From IMG/VR virus record IMGVR_UViG_3300020469_000184, positions 1-29,233 of that record: a stretch of 29,233 nt of DNA, one strand, 5' to 3'. This DNA is from a virus. This document shows positions 13,580 through 22,639 of this stretch, piece after piece. How positions within the stretch are numbered: the first letter of the stretch is position 1; every line of letters starts with the position of its first letter. A program made the translations under genes and the position numbers. The notes under the pieces are model-generated. The model searched no databases and was not told where the DNA came from. It saw only the letters and a program-made list of their open reading frames with translations.

Positions 13580-16363
13580 ATGGCCACTAGCGATAAATTA
13601 AATGAAATAAATGATCTTTTAAGAAAGATATCTCAGGCTTATGACACCTTGGGGGATGAAAACCCATTCAGAAATTTTAATAAAAAACCAATTGAAGATG
13701 CTGATGCAGCTATTAAACAACTTCAAATTGGGCTAGATGGAGTTAAATCTCGAATTCAAGGAACTACTGATTCTTTTAGTAGCTTGTATGGTGTATTAAG
13801 AGAAATTTCTAAAGAAATAAATCCCAAAATATTTAGTTCTACTAAACTTTTAGAGGGAGGAATGAAGGGAATGGTTAAAGAGGCCCAAAAATTAAAATTT
13901 GAAGAAGAAGGAATTAATAGGCTAAACGAGGATCAATTAAAAAAATTAAAAACAAAGTTCAAAGAACAACAATCCATTGCTAAAACCGCAGCTGAAGAAA
14001 TAAAAAGTCAATTTGAATTAGTAAAATTTAAAAATAAAAGTGGGAAAGAAGAAACTAGGTATAGAGATGTAAATACTAAAAAGTTTGTAAAATTAACTAA
14101 TGCTCAGAGATCCGCATTGGGAATATTAGATGATGAAAACGATATTTTAGGCGATATTCTGCTTAAAGTATCACAAAGAATACGTCAAGAACAAGAAGTT
14201 ACAAAAGCTATGGGGGCAGCCCCTGCAATTTTAGAGGGTATAGGAAAAGCTCTACAAAAAATAGGCCTCCCAGACTTTGGGATTAAAGGAGCTATTGAAG
14301 AATCTAAAGCTATTTTAGTTGCAAAACAAAAAGAGTATGATGAAAATGCTAAATTAGGTAAAGAAGATAGAAAAAGAGTATCTGCCTTTCAAGCACTTTC
14401 AACCACATCAAAACAAATTGGAAAAAATATTGCAAAACAGTTAACATTTGCAAACGCTTTGCAAGGTGGCTTTACAATGTTAGTTTCTGCTATGGTAAGT
14501 ACAGATAAAGCCACAGGAGCATTAGCTAAAAATATAGGGGTAAGTTACAAAGAAAGTTTAGGTTTACAAAAAGAATTTAACCAAATAGCCATGTCTTCGG
14601 ATAATATAATGGTTAGTAGCGCAGCTTTAAATAAATCATTTGCATCATTAAACCAACAATTCCAAGGAACAACTAACTTTAGTAAAGAAACTTTAGAATC
14701 CTTTACAGCTTTAACAGCACAAGCTGGATTTTCAGAAGAAACAATTGGAAATATTACTAAATTAACAGGGGCCCAAGGGAATGAGATTAATGATAATGTA
14801 GCTCTTTTACAGGGAGAATTATCAGCTATGAATGCTGTGAATGGGACTACCTTTAGTACTAAACAAATGTTAGAGGATATTGGTAAAATAAATAAATCAA
14901 CATTACTAATATTAAATCAACAACCCCAAGCACTAGCTAAAACTTTATATACTTCTAAAAAATTAGGTCTCTCTTTTGCAGAAATGGAAAGTATATCTTC
15001 TAGTATGCTAGATTTTGAATCGTCTATTCAAAATGAATTAGAAGCAGAATTACTAACAGGTAAAAATTTAAATTTAGAGCAAGCCAGATTATTAGCTTTA
15101 AAGGGCGATGTAGCTGGGGCATCAGCGGAAATAGCTAAACAAGTAGGATCCGCCGAAAAATTTGGTAAAATGAATGTTATCCAACAAGAATCACTAGCTA
15201 AAGCTGTTGGATTAACAAAAGATCAATTAGCAAATAGTTTAATAGAACAAGAAGCTATTGCTGCACTTTCGGAATTTGAAGGAAAAACTGCTAGAGAAAA
15301 ATATGAGAATGCAGTAGCTTTATATGGAGAAGAAGAAGCTAGGCGAAGATTAGGAAACGATATTTTAGCACAACAAATGGATTCTCAATCAAATGCCGAA
15401 AGATTTGGAGCTGCCGTTGAAAGAATTAAAGAATTATTTATAAATGTAGGAGAAGCTATTATGCCTGCTGTTTCACTAATTTCTAATTTTGCTGGGGGTG
15501 TAGCTAAATTAGTAACTAAATTTCCCTTATTAACTCAATCTATAGTTGCAGCTGGTTTAGGTTTTAAAATTATCAATGCTTTTTCTGGGGGGGTTCTTAG
15601 CAATCAATTAAAAATTAATGCAGCTTCTAAGCTTGGGTTAATAACAAAACAACAAGAAGGTTTAATTTTAAAAGGAAATCTTGCCACTGATGTTGCAGCA
15701 GCCGAAAATTTAAATGGAATAAATATCGCTAAAAAATTAGGACTAATATCAGAAGAACAACAAGCCTTACTTAAAAAAGGAAGTCTTGCTACTGATATAG
15801 CATCTAATACAGCTGAAAAAGTAAATAATACTTTAAGTGCCACGGGTAATAAAATTGAAAAAAGAGGATTATTAGCCAAAATAGGTGGAGCTGTAACATC
15901 TGCAATGGAAACAGTATTTTCAGGACCAGGTAAACTTTTAGGCCCATTTGCAATTCCTTTAGCTTTAGCAGCGGGAGCGGCTATAGGAGCTATAGGTTAT
16001 TCTTTTATGAAAGATGGTAAAATTGATCCTAAAAAAGGACCAACAATGACAGGAGATTTTGGAACAGTTCAAATGGATCCTGCAGATAAAGCTATGTATG
16101 GTGCTGATGGAAAAATTAAAGTAGGAACAAATTTAATGGGAGAAGATGGAAATATTAGTGGGGAGGCAAGTTCATCTAGTGCAGGAAGCGGCCCAAGTTC
16201 TCAATTATTAACAAGTTTAAACACAAAACTAGATCAACTTTTAGTAGTTAATAAAAGAATAGCAGAAGTATCAGGAAACAGAAAACAAGACAACATTACA
16301 CTTGAAATGTTTGGAGATAAAGTAGGAAAGGGAGTGCAGAAAGCTGAACGAATAATGAATTAA
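13580..16363 (+). CDS. 29: Tail tape measure protein
   Basis: A 927-aa protein that sets tail length and occupies the tube lumen. The evidence is its place after the chaperone pair, its length, its long Ala/Lys/Glu/Gln-rich helices (about 40-330), and hydrophobic segments near 632-673 and 784-810 (PFAIPLALAAGAAIGAIGYS) that may enter the host membrane at DNA ejection. A duplicated unit lies near 684-741: KLGLITKQQEGLILKGNLAT and KLGLISEEQQALLKKGSLAT. It is longer than T4 gp29 (590 aa). By the usual rule of about 0.15 nm per residue, the tail would be roughly 140 nm. The C-terminus (FGDKVGKGVQKAERIMN) is polar. Confidence 0.9.
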   Translation: MATSDKLNEINDLLRKISQAYDTLGDENPFRNFNKKPIEDADAAIKQLQIGLDGVKSRIQGTTDSFSSLYGVLREISKEINPKIFSSTKLLEGGMKGMVKEAQKLKFEEEGINRLNEDQLKKLKTKFKEQQSIAKTAAEEIKSQFELVKFKNKSGKEETRYRDVNTKKFVKLTNAQRSALGILDDENDILGDILLKVSQRIRQEQEVTKAMGAAPAILEGIGKALQKIGLPDFGIKGAIEESKAILVAKQKEYDENAKLGKEDRKRVSAFQALSTTSKQIGKNIAKQLTFANALQGGFTMLVSAMVSTDKATGALAKNIGVSYKESLGLQKEFNQIAMSSDNIMVSSAALNKSFASLNQQFQGTTNFSKETLESFTALTAQAGFSEETIGNITKLTGAQGNEINDNVALLQGELSAMNAVNGTTFSTKQMLEDIGKINKSTLLILNQQPQALAKTLYTSKKLGLSFAEMESISSSMLDFESSIQNELEAELLTGKNLNLEQARLLALKGDVAGASAEIAKQVGSAEKFGKMNVIQQESLAKAVGLTKDQLANSLIEQEAIAALSEFEGKTAREKYENAVALYGEEEARRRLGNDILAQQMDSQSNAERFGAAVERIKELFINVGEAIMPAVSLISNFAGGVAKLVTKFPLLTQSIVAAGLGFKIINAFSGGVLSNQLKINAASKLGLITKQQEGLILKGNLATDVAAAENLNGINIAKKLGLISEEQQALLKKGSLATDIASNTAEKVNNTLSATGNKIEKRGLLAKIGGAVTSAMETVFSGPGKLLGPFAIPLALAAGAAIGAIGYSFMKDGKIDPKKGPTMTGDFGTVQMDPADKAMYGADGKIKVGTNLMGEDGNISGEASSSSAGSGPSSQLLTSLNTKLDQLLVVNKRIAEVSGNRKQDNITLEMFGDKVGKGVQKAERIMN

Positions 16364-16369
16364 AATTAA

Positions 16370-16378
16370 TATTTATAA
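16370..16378 (+). promoter_or_regulatory. Putative late promoter element TATTTATAA (baseplate unit)
   Basis: The element is 18 nt before the ATG at 16397 and the last clear copy in the window. The following 8 kb of baseplate genes could be one transcript from here. Confidence 0.6.
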
Positions 16379-16396
16379 TAAAAAATAACAATAATT

Positions 16397-16726
16397 ATGG
16401 GACTAAAAAATAAATTAAACCAAACAGGTTCACCGTTATCTAAAAATAATGGAGAACAAAATGTTACTCCTATAGGAGCAACTAAAGAATCACAATTACA
16501 TGGATTTGGAAAAGAAGCAGGATATTCAGTTGATGGAACACCTAGTGTACCTTTTAAAGGACATTTTACTAATTATGTAAATAAACCAAACCCATCAGAA
16601 CTTGATATGAGTGGAATAACTCCAACTTCTGCATTAAACGCACCAGGTAAACCTCATTTAGGAAAAGGATATGCAAAAGGCACTTACAAAAATAGTGCAC
16701 CTGTTGAAGGATTAGGAAATATATAA
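16397..16726 (+). CDS. Small hypothetical tail protein
   Basis: A 109-aa protein rich in Gly, Pro, Asn, Lys and Ser, with little predicted secondary structure (LNQTGSPLSKNNGEQN, then GKPHLGKGYAKGTYKNSAP). No cysteine, signal peptide or membrane segment is seen. I do not recognise it. It lies between the tape measure and the tube-cap gene and is separated from the latter by 4 nt, so it is most likely a small baseplate or tail-plug component that folds on assembly. This is inferred from position only. Confidence 0.5.
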   Translation: MGLKNKLNQTGSPLSKNNGEQNVTPIGATKESQLHGFGKEAGYSVDGTPSVPFKGHFTNYVNKPNPSELDMSGITPTSALNAPGKPHLGKGYAKGTYKNSAPVEGLGNI

Positions 16727-16730
16727 TAAC

Positions 16731-18893
16731 TTGTCAGGGTTATTAACATATACAACCAACTTAAAATCATATAAATTTGGTGTAGCCCCTGCGTCTGATA
16801 GACCTGGTGGAGGAAATAGTAAGCAACCTTACATAAAATCCCCAATACCATCTCAGGATCAACAAATACCAGATAATGATTTAGCATCTTCTGATTTTTT
16901 TATCAGAGGAGGAATAAATTCTGCTAGAAATACAGCAGATGATTTAATTAGATTAGGTAAATATTTTACAGATTTTAGATCTATAAATGGACCTTTATTT
17001 GTAGCTAAACAAAATTCTTTATCTGCAATAGCAGTAAAAACACAATCCACAGGTAATGGTACTGGTTTTGGATTAAACGAAGGTGTTTATACTCCATTAT
17101 CTACATTAGCTCAAGCAGGTATAAATTTTATAGGTGGTCATACTGATAAACAAGGTGTTAACCCTATTAAGGGTGTAACTACATATTCTGATGTAAACCA
17201 AATTGTAATAGGAGCACTTAATGGTGAAGGTAATAGATTAGTAGATTTAACAAGTGAACATGAAGGTAAAAATTCTGGAGTAAATGTTTTATCTTACTCA
17301 GGAGGACCTAATTCTATTTTAGGAGTAGGTAACACCGATATAAAGTTTGCTACTAATAATGCAGGGTCTCCCTTAAAAGCATTAGGCAATGAAGAATTAA
17401 CGGAATCATATATTAAAAACCAAACAGGATTAGGTGGATCTGATACTAGTAGAGAAGGAATTGTTGAAGATAAATTCAAATCTCCATTAGGAGTTACTAC
17501 TAAATATGTTGAAATAAATGGAGGAGGAGAGCTAATAACTGAAGGTCAAATTGGGTATGACACAGTAGATGGAAATATTTTAGCTGAAATTTCTAAAGAA
17601 GATGGTATTACATGGACAAATGTAAATGGTACACCTCCAACACCAAAACTTAACAATCCAACAGAATTATTTATATACCCTGAACCCGAAGATTTAAAAA
17701 CGGCAGCTGGAGTTTATATGTTTACCACGGGAGAATATGTTATAGATGATGGTATGACAGAAGATGACGGTATATCTTGGAGATCAAATCTAATAAACCC
17801 ATACGCTACAGGAACTAAAGGCACTTTAGCTACAAAAACATATAAACTTAGAGAAAATTTAAAACCAAGCACAATAGATTTATTTTCGTACCCTGAACCT
17901 GAAGATTTAAAAACTGCGGCAGGTAAATATATGCACGCAACAGGACATTACGTTATAGATGACGACATATCTGATAGTGATGGTGTATCTTGGGGAATAC
18001 AAAATTACGAAACTTCAGTTTACAAATCAGGATCTTTAAATTCAAGTGAAAGAATAAAAGATCAAAATACTAAAGTTCTAAACCAAGAACAAATTAACAC
18101 TATTAGTGAAGAAACTAAAGATAATAAAAACTCCCCAGGATCTAAAATTGTAAATTTCCAAAACGTAAATGATCCTAATACTACAGATTACAGCTCAGTA
18201 AAAACAATAGATGGAGATTCCTCTACAGGGGGTAGTTATTACTTATCACCAGGACTCAATACTAGTAGAAATAAAACTATAGATGGAATTAATGCTCAAC
18301 CCATATACAATTCATCAAATGGCCCTAAAAAAGAATTATTAGAGGGTGATTTAATACCCTTTGTAATAGGAGCCATAGATCAAAGCAACCCGTCAGAAAA
18401 AGAATTTATGCATTTTAGAGCTTATATAGATAGCTTTAATGATTCTTATAGTTCAAACTGGGACCAACAAAAATATATGGGTAGAGGAGAATCATTTTAC
18501 AAATATGGAGGATTTGAAAGAAAAATTAATTTAGGGTTTACAGTAGCAGCTCAATCTAAAGACGAGTTAATAGAACAATATAAAAAATTAAACTTTTTAG
18601 CTTCTAACGTAGCACCTGTATATAGCTCAGGGGGGTATATGGGAGGTCCTTTATTAACATTAACTTTAGGGGGATGGTGTGTTAATTTACCTGGGTTTAT
18701 AGAAGGCTTAACATTAGATATTCCTGAAGAATCACCATGGGAAATAGGAACCCCAGGTGATACTACTCGACCACAATTACCTCACATAGTAAAAGTTACA
18801 GGGTTTACCTTTACTCCAATTCATACTTTTAGACCTGAAAAAGAAAGTGGAGTTGGTAAAAATAATAATTATATTACAAGACATACATTATAA
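16731..18893 (+). CDS. Baseplate tube-cap protein, T4 gp48/gp54-like C-terminal domain
   Basis: A 720-aa protein. The last 170 residues match the tube-initiator type of T4 gp48/gp54: FRAYIDSFNDSYSSNWDQQK, YMGRGESFYKYGGFERKINL, then LNFLASNVAPVYSSGGYMGG and a GGW strand. This domain caps the baseplate hub and starts tube polymerisation. The first 540 residues are long and unusual, with a 39-residue unit duplicated at 312-350 and 383-421 (each with YPEPEDLKTAAG and YVIDD). The start is TTG at 16731; an in-frame stop at 16713 rules out an upstream start, and no ATG lies close. KFGVAPASD near residue 15 echoes KFGVVPSLD in the amidase. The gp48/54 assignment applies to the C-terminus only. Confidence 0.75.
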   Translation: MSGLLTYTTNLKSYKFGVAPASDRPGGGNSKQPYIKSPIPSQDQQIPDNDLASSDFFIRGGINSARNTADDLIRLGKYFTDFRSINGPLFVAKQNSLSAIAVKTQSTGNGTGFGLNEGVYTPLSTLAQAGINFIGGHTDKQGVNPIKGVTTYSDVNQIVIGALNGEGNRLVDLTSEHEGKNSGVNVLSYSGGPNSILGVGNTDIKFATNNAGSPLKALGNEELTESYIKNQTGLGGSDTSREGIVEDKFKSPLGVTTKYVEINGGGELITEGQIGYDTVDGNILAEISKEDGITWTNVNGTPPTPKLNNPTELFIYPEPEDLKTAAGVYMFTTGEYVIDDGMTEDDGISWRSNLINPYATGTKGTLATKTYKLRENLKPSTIDLFSYPEPEDLKTAAGKYMHATGHYVIDDDISDSDGVSWGIQNYETSVYKSGSLNSSERIKDQNTKVLNQEQINTISEETKDNKNSPGSKIVNFQNVNDPNTTDYSSVKTIDGDSSTGGSYYLSPGLNTSRNKTIDGINAQPIYNSSNGPKKELLEGDLIPFVIGAIDQSNPSEKEFMHFRAYIDSFNDSYSSNWDQQKYMGRGESFYKYGGFERKINLGFTVAAQSKDELIEQYKKLNFLASNVAPVYSSGGYMGGPLLTLTLGGWCVNLPGFIEGLTLDIPEESPWEIGTPGDTTRPQLPHIVKVTGFTFTPIHTFRPEKESGVGKNNNYITRHTL
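17664..17780 (+). repeat. Intragenic repeat unit 1 (PEPEDLKTAAG module)
   Basis: This encodes residues 312-350 of the tube-cap protein; about two thirds of residues match unit 2. Confidence 0.85.
17877..17993 (+). repeat. Intragenic repeat unit 2 (PEPEDLKTAAG module)
   Basis: This encodes residues 383-421, separated from unit 1 by a 32-residue linker. Confidence 0.85.
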
Positions 18894-18896
18894 AAA

Positions 18897-19241
18897 ATGG
18901 CTAGATACTCTACTATATCAACTATATCATCTCCTGAGAATAAAAGGATGTACCAAACTGTACGTTACCCAGAAATCCCAAGATCAATAGATGATACTTA
19001 TGTGTACTTTACTGCGGGTGATAGATTTGATACTTTAGCTCAACAATATTATGGAGATTCTGATTTATGGTGGGTTATTTCAATTGCTAATAGCGATTTA
19101 AGTCAAGGTTCGTTAACACCCCCAGTGGGATCTCAAATTAGAATTCCATCTAATCCAACACCTATTATAGCAGAGTATAAAACAATTAACCAACAATCAA
19201 CTACTTCTACTTCCACAAGCGGAGGAAGTAGTGGATATTAA
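18897..19241 (+). CDS. 53: Baseplate wedge protein with LysM-like domain, T4 gp53-like
   Basis: A 114-aa protein. Residues 33-85 form a LysM-like unit: YFTAGDRFDTLAQQYYGDSD, LWWVISIANSDL, PPVGSQIRIP. The 'RFD.LA..YYGD..LWWVI...N' signature is typical of gp53 and related baseplate LysM proteins, which hold the wedge or inner ring together rather than binding peptidoglycan. It is shorter than T4 gp53 (196 aa), with an N-terminal arm of 32 residues and a Ser/Thr/Gly tail ending SGGSSGY. It starts 3 nt after the tube-cap gene. Confidence 0.8.
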   Translation: MARYSTISTISSPENKRMYQTVRYPEIPRSIDDTYVYFTAGDRFDTLAQQYYGDSDLWWVISIANSDLSQGSLTPPVGSQIRIPSNPTPIIAEYKTINQQSTTSTSTSGGSSGY

Positions 19242-19251
19242 AAAATAAGTT

Positions 19252-22200
19252 ATGGGGAATCTTTTAGGTGAACCTTTTAGATCATATGTAAATGATCAAG
19301 TTAAAACAAGGCAAAAAGTTCATGGCAAAACTGCTAATAGATCCTTAAATGAAATTACCTACTTAAATTCTCGTAATGCTTGGATTAAATTTGCTTCCGG
19401 AGTTTCTTTAGAAAAGAATAGATTAAAATTATTAACTGACACAGGAAATCCAATGGTTAAAAACATTTCTCCTGGGTATGATTTAGCAATACAAAATGTT
19501 TTATTTAGTGGATTATCTTCACTCAAGGAGTGGGACATGAAAAAAATAAATGATTATAAAGAAAAAGGAGGAAGGATATCTGTGGGGTTGTTAGAGGATC
19601 CATCAACAGGGGGAGGAATTAAATCCACCTACAGAAAATTTCCTCCAACACCAAAATCAGGGATTGAAGGTTCTAATAGGGCTTATGGTGTAGGAGGAAC
19701 TGAATTTGGTTATTCACCTATGCCGGGTATTACAGGAGCAAATATAAAAGATTTAAATAGAGGTTCCATTAAAAAAGCTACTATTAATGTAGTAGCACAT
19801 AATAAAAATCAATTTGATATTATAGATGTTTTATATCTAAGGTTAGGATACACTGTATGTTTAGAATGGGGAAACAACATCTATTTATCTGAAGAAAAAT
19901 ATAATAGTACCCTTAATGAATACACAGAAATACATAAAGTAGAAGATACTTTACTTAATAATTATTTTTGGGATATGAAAAAAGGTAAAGATCCCTCTTT
20001 ATTTTCAAGGGAAATAAATAAAAAAAGAAAAGAATATAAGGGCAACTATGATGGAATAATAGGGATGGTTTCTAATTTTAACTGGAGTTTTGAAAGCAAT
20101 GGAACTTATAATATCACTATAGAAATAACTAGTATAGGAGATGTAATAGAATCTTTAAAAGTAAATTTACCACCTTTAATAGATACCCCTCCCATAGGTA
20201 ATGCCCAAAATAAACTTAATGCTATAAAAGATAAACTAAATAAGGAAAAGGCAAAATTTGATGTATTTTATAACACCTTATACCCAGGACTTGATAATGA
20301 ATTACAGAGAATTTATAAGTTGTTAACCAATGACCAAAAGTCAGCTAATTTTTACTATGCGGGAGGAGAGGGATCTGAAAAATATACCTTAAGTATAAAA
20401 GGAGCTAGTGATGAATATAAAGTAAACCCTTCTGCAATTGCAGACGTAGAAGGAGCACAAAAATTAATAGCAGAAAATGAAATTTCAACAAATAAAAATT
20501 GGGTAGCCGATTTGTTTTCTAAGAATGAAGGATCAGTTAATAGTAATATATTAAAATATACTACAAACTGGGTATCTAGTGGGACAGGCCATAGCCCTTA
20601 TATCTTAATTTTTAAAAAAGATAAGACTATAAAAGTAGAATCAAAATTTGAAGGAATAGAAGAGCAAAGTGCAAAAAAACCCGATTGGTTGGATAATGGG
20701 GGGAATGATATAGGATTTTACCAAAAGAAATTTGGAGAGAATTTTGAATTTTATGTTGTTATAGGAGCACAAAGAGATACATATGAATACTTTCGTAAGT
20801 CTGAAACAAGACTTAGCTACCTTTCTATTAAAAATGGTAGTACTATAAATGTGGCTGGAAATGAAAGTAAAGAAGGACTTACTAAATATTATAAAGACCT
20901 TACGAATGAACAAAAAAACTTAGCATTTCCTAAATTAGTTTCCTTTGATGCTTTTAAACAAAAATTCTTTGAAGATACAAATTTACCAAAAGGAGGAAAA
21001 GATGATGATAGGTTTAATGATTCTTCTGACGATATAGAAGAAAAGAGCCCATTAGAAACATTTACAGAAAGACTAGAAACGGGCAAATACAAAAACAAAA
21101 TAAATAATTGGTTTTACAATATAAGAAAATACTACAATTCATCATTCTTAGTAGATACAAAAGACAATTCAGATGAAGCTAAAGCAGCTAGGGAAAAGGG
21201 TGCAGCAAAAAAGTCAACCTTAAAGAAAATATATTTAAAGGGCACAAAATACCAACTAGAAAATAGTGATGAGGGGTTTGAAATAGGTTATCAACTAAAC
21301 CCATCTCAAGAAGAAAAAGAATGGGATGCAAAAGTTAATTCACCACTTTCAACAAATAAGACTTGTGATCTAATTAAGTTAAAAATAACACCGATTGAAT
21401 CTAGTTATTTTGTTAGATTAGGTACCCTTTTAGAATACATCCAAAATAAGGTTATAATGAAAATAGATGGTAAATATCCTTTTTTAAAAATAGATACTAA
21501 AGTTGAATCTAATATATGTTATGTTATAGATAATATGATATCAACAGATGTAAGGAAAGGTATAATTAAAAATAGTAAATTCTTTACAGGTGTTGTTTCA
21601 GATCAAAACGAGTTTTCAAATATTTTTGAAGGATTAGAGGATTTTTTAGTAGAGAAAGACGGTTATCGTTGGGGTAGATTAATGAATTTATATTTAAATT
21701 TTAATAGAATTGAAGAAATATTTAGTAGTGTTGATAAAAATAATCAAATAACTTTATTTGAAGTATTAAAATCGATATGTGAAGATATAAATGAATTTTT
21801 AGGTGGAGTAAATAATATTGAACCTATCATAGACAGAGAATCTAGTACCATAAAATTTATCGACCAAACACCAATCCCAGGTTTAGATAATATTGCTTCT
21901 CAATTAGGAGATAATGTGTATGAAGAAAGAAAAGTAAGAAAAAAAGAACAAGAGGAACTAATAGTATTTGGTTATAATGGTAAAAATGATAAATCAAATT
22001 TTATTAGAAGTGTAGGGATGAATACTGAAATAAATAAAAATTATGCCACAGCCATAACAATTGGGGCTACATCTCAAGGTTCAGTTCCAGGAATGGAAGC
22101 AACTGCATTCTCTAGATGGAATATAGGAGTAAAAGATAGATTTAAAAATAAATTAACCGACCCAGAATCTCCAGAAACATCTAATACTAGTTCTTTAGAC

Positions 22201-22638
22201 GAAGAAAATGAATCAGTACTTAATAATTATAAAGTTTTTATGGGGGATAAGTATGTTACTTTGGGATTAAATTACGCAAATGAAAATGATATATCCATTA
22301 ATAGTGATTATATATCAGAAAATAAAAGTACTGTAAAAAATTATTATACGTATGCTCAAGCTAAAACTACACAAGAAAATTATAATGAAGAAAGTAATGA
22401 AGGAGATATAGAAAGTTCAATAGGATTTTTACCAATAAATTTAAAATTAGAGATGGATGGTATAGGAGGTATTAGAATATATGATTTTATAAAAATTAAT
22501 ACTGCGTTTTTACCTTCTAATTACCCTGATACTTTAGAATTTATATGTACTGGAGTAAACCATAAATTAGAAAATAATGAATGGATTACTTCTTTAGATA
22601 CTTTAGCTACTAGTATAGGTAAAAATAAAACTAAATAA
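19252..22638 (+). CDS. Large baseplate hub-like protein
   Basis: A 1128-aa protein. Residues 1-60 carry a conserved-looking head (LLGEPFRSYVNDQVKTRQKV). Residues 157-210 read GANIKDLNRGSIKKATINVV, then FDIIDVLYLRLGYTVCLEWG, a beta-barrel hub motif. The C-terminal 200 residues, ending in GIGGIRIYDFIKINTAFLPS, FICTGVNHKLENNEWITSLD, have the layout of gp27/gpD-type hub ends ('G.gG.r.gD.f......P..Y.....F.vtgv.H.......W.T.l.T'). The middle (about 330-700) is Lys/Asn/Glu-rich and not recognisable. It is far longer than T4 gp27 (391 aa), so it may combine hub with wedge or spike parts. It lies between the gp53-like gene and the tail lysin, where a hub is expected. Confidence 0.65.
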   Translation: MGNLLGEPFRSYVNDQVKTRQKVHGKTANRSLNEITYLNSRNAWIKFASGVSLEKNRLKLLTDTGNPMVKNISPGYDLAIQNVLFSGLSSLKEWDMKKINDYKEKGGRISVGLLEDPSTGGGIKSTYRKFPPTPKSGIEGSNRAYGVGGTEFGYSPMPGITGANIKDLNRGSIKKATINVVAHNKNQFDIIDVLYLRLGYTVCLEWGNNIYLSEEKYNSTLNEYTEIHKVEDTLLNNYFWDMKKGKDPSLFSREINKKRKEYKGNYDGIIGMVSNFNWSFESNGTYNITIEITSIGDVIESLKVNLPPLIDTPPIGNAQNKLNAIKDKLNKEKAKFDVFYNTLYPGLDNELQRIYKLLTNDQKSANFYYAGGEGSEKYTLSIKGASDEYKVNPSAIADVEGAQKLIAENEISTNKNWVADLFSKNEGSVNSNILKYTTNWVSSGTGHSPYILIFKKDKTIKVESKFEGIEEQSAKKPDWLDNGGNDIGFYQKKFGENFEFYVVIGAQRDTYEYFRKSETRLSYLSIKNGSTINVAGNESKEGLTKYYKDLTNEQKNLAFPKLVSFDAFKQKFFEDTNLPKGGKDDDRFNDSSDDIEEKSPLETFTERLETGKYKNKINNWFYNIRKYYNSSFLVDTKDNSDEAKAAREKGAAKKSTLKKIYLKGTKYQLENSDEGFEIGYQLNPSQEEKEWDAKVNSPLSTNKTCDLIKLKITPIESSYFVRLGTLLEYIQNKVIMKIDGKYPFLKIDTKVESNICYVIDNMISTDVRKGIIKNSKFFTGVVSDQNEFSNIFEGLEDFLVEKDGYRWGRLMNLYLNFNRIEEIFSSVDKNNQITLFEVLKSICEDINEFLGGVNNIEPIIDRESSTIKFIDQTPIPGLDNIASQLGDNVYEERKVRKKEQEELIVFGYNGKNDKSNFIRSVGMNTEINKNYATAITIGATSQGSVPGMEATAFSRWNIGVKDRFKNKLTDPESPETSNTSSLDEENESVLNNYKVFMGDKYVTLGLNYANENDISINSDYISENKSTVKNYYTYAQAKTTQENYNEESNEGDIESSIGFLPINLKLEMDGIGGIRIYDFIKINTAFLPSNYPDTLEFICTGVNHKLENNEWITSLDTLATSIGKNKTK

Positions 22639-22639
22639 G

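Noticed and set aside
15435-15443. TATTTATAA inside the tape measure gene
   Set aside because: It is mid-gene with no start nearby; taken as chance in AT-rich coding sequence, like the copies at 17668 and 23145.
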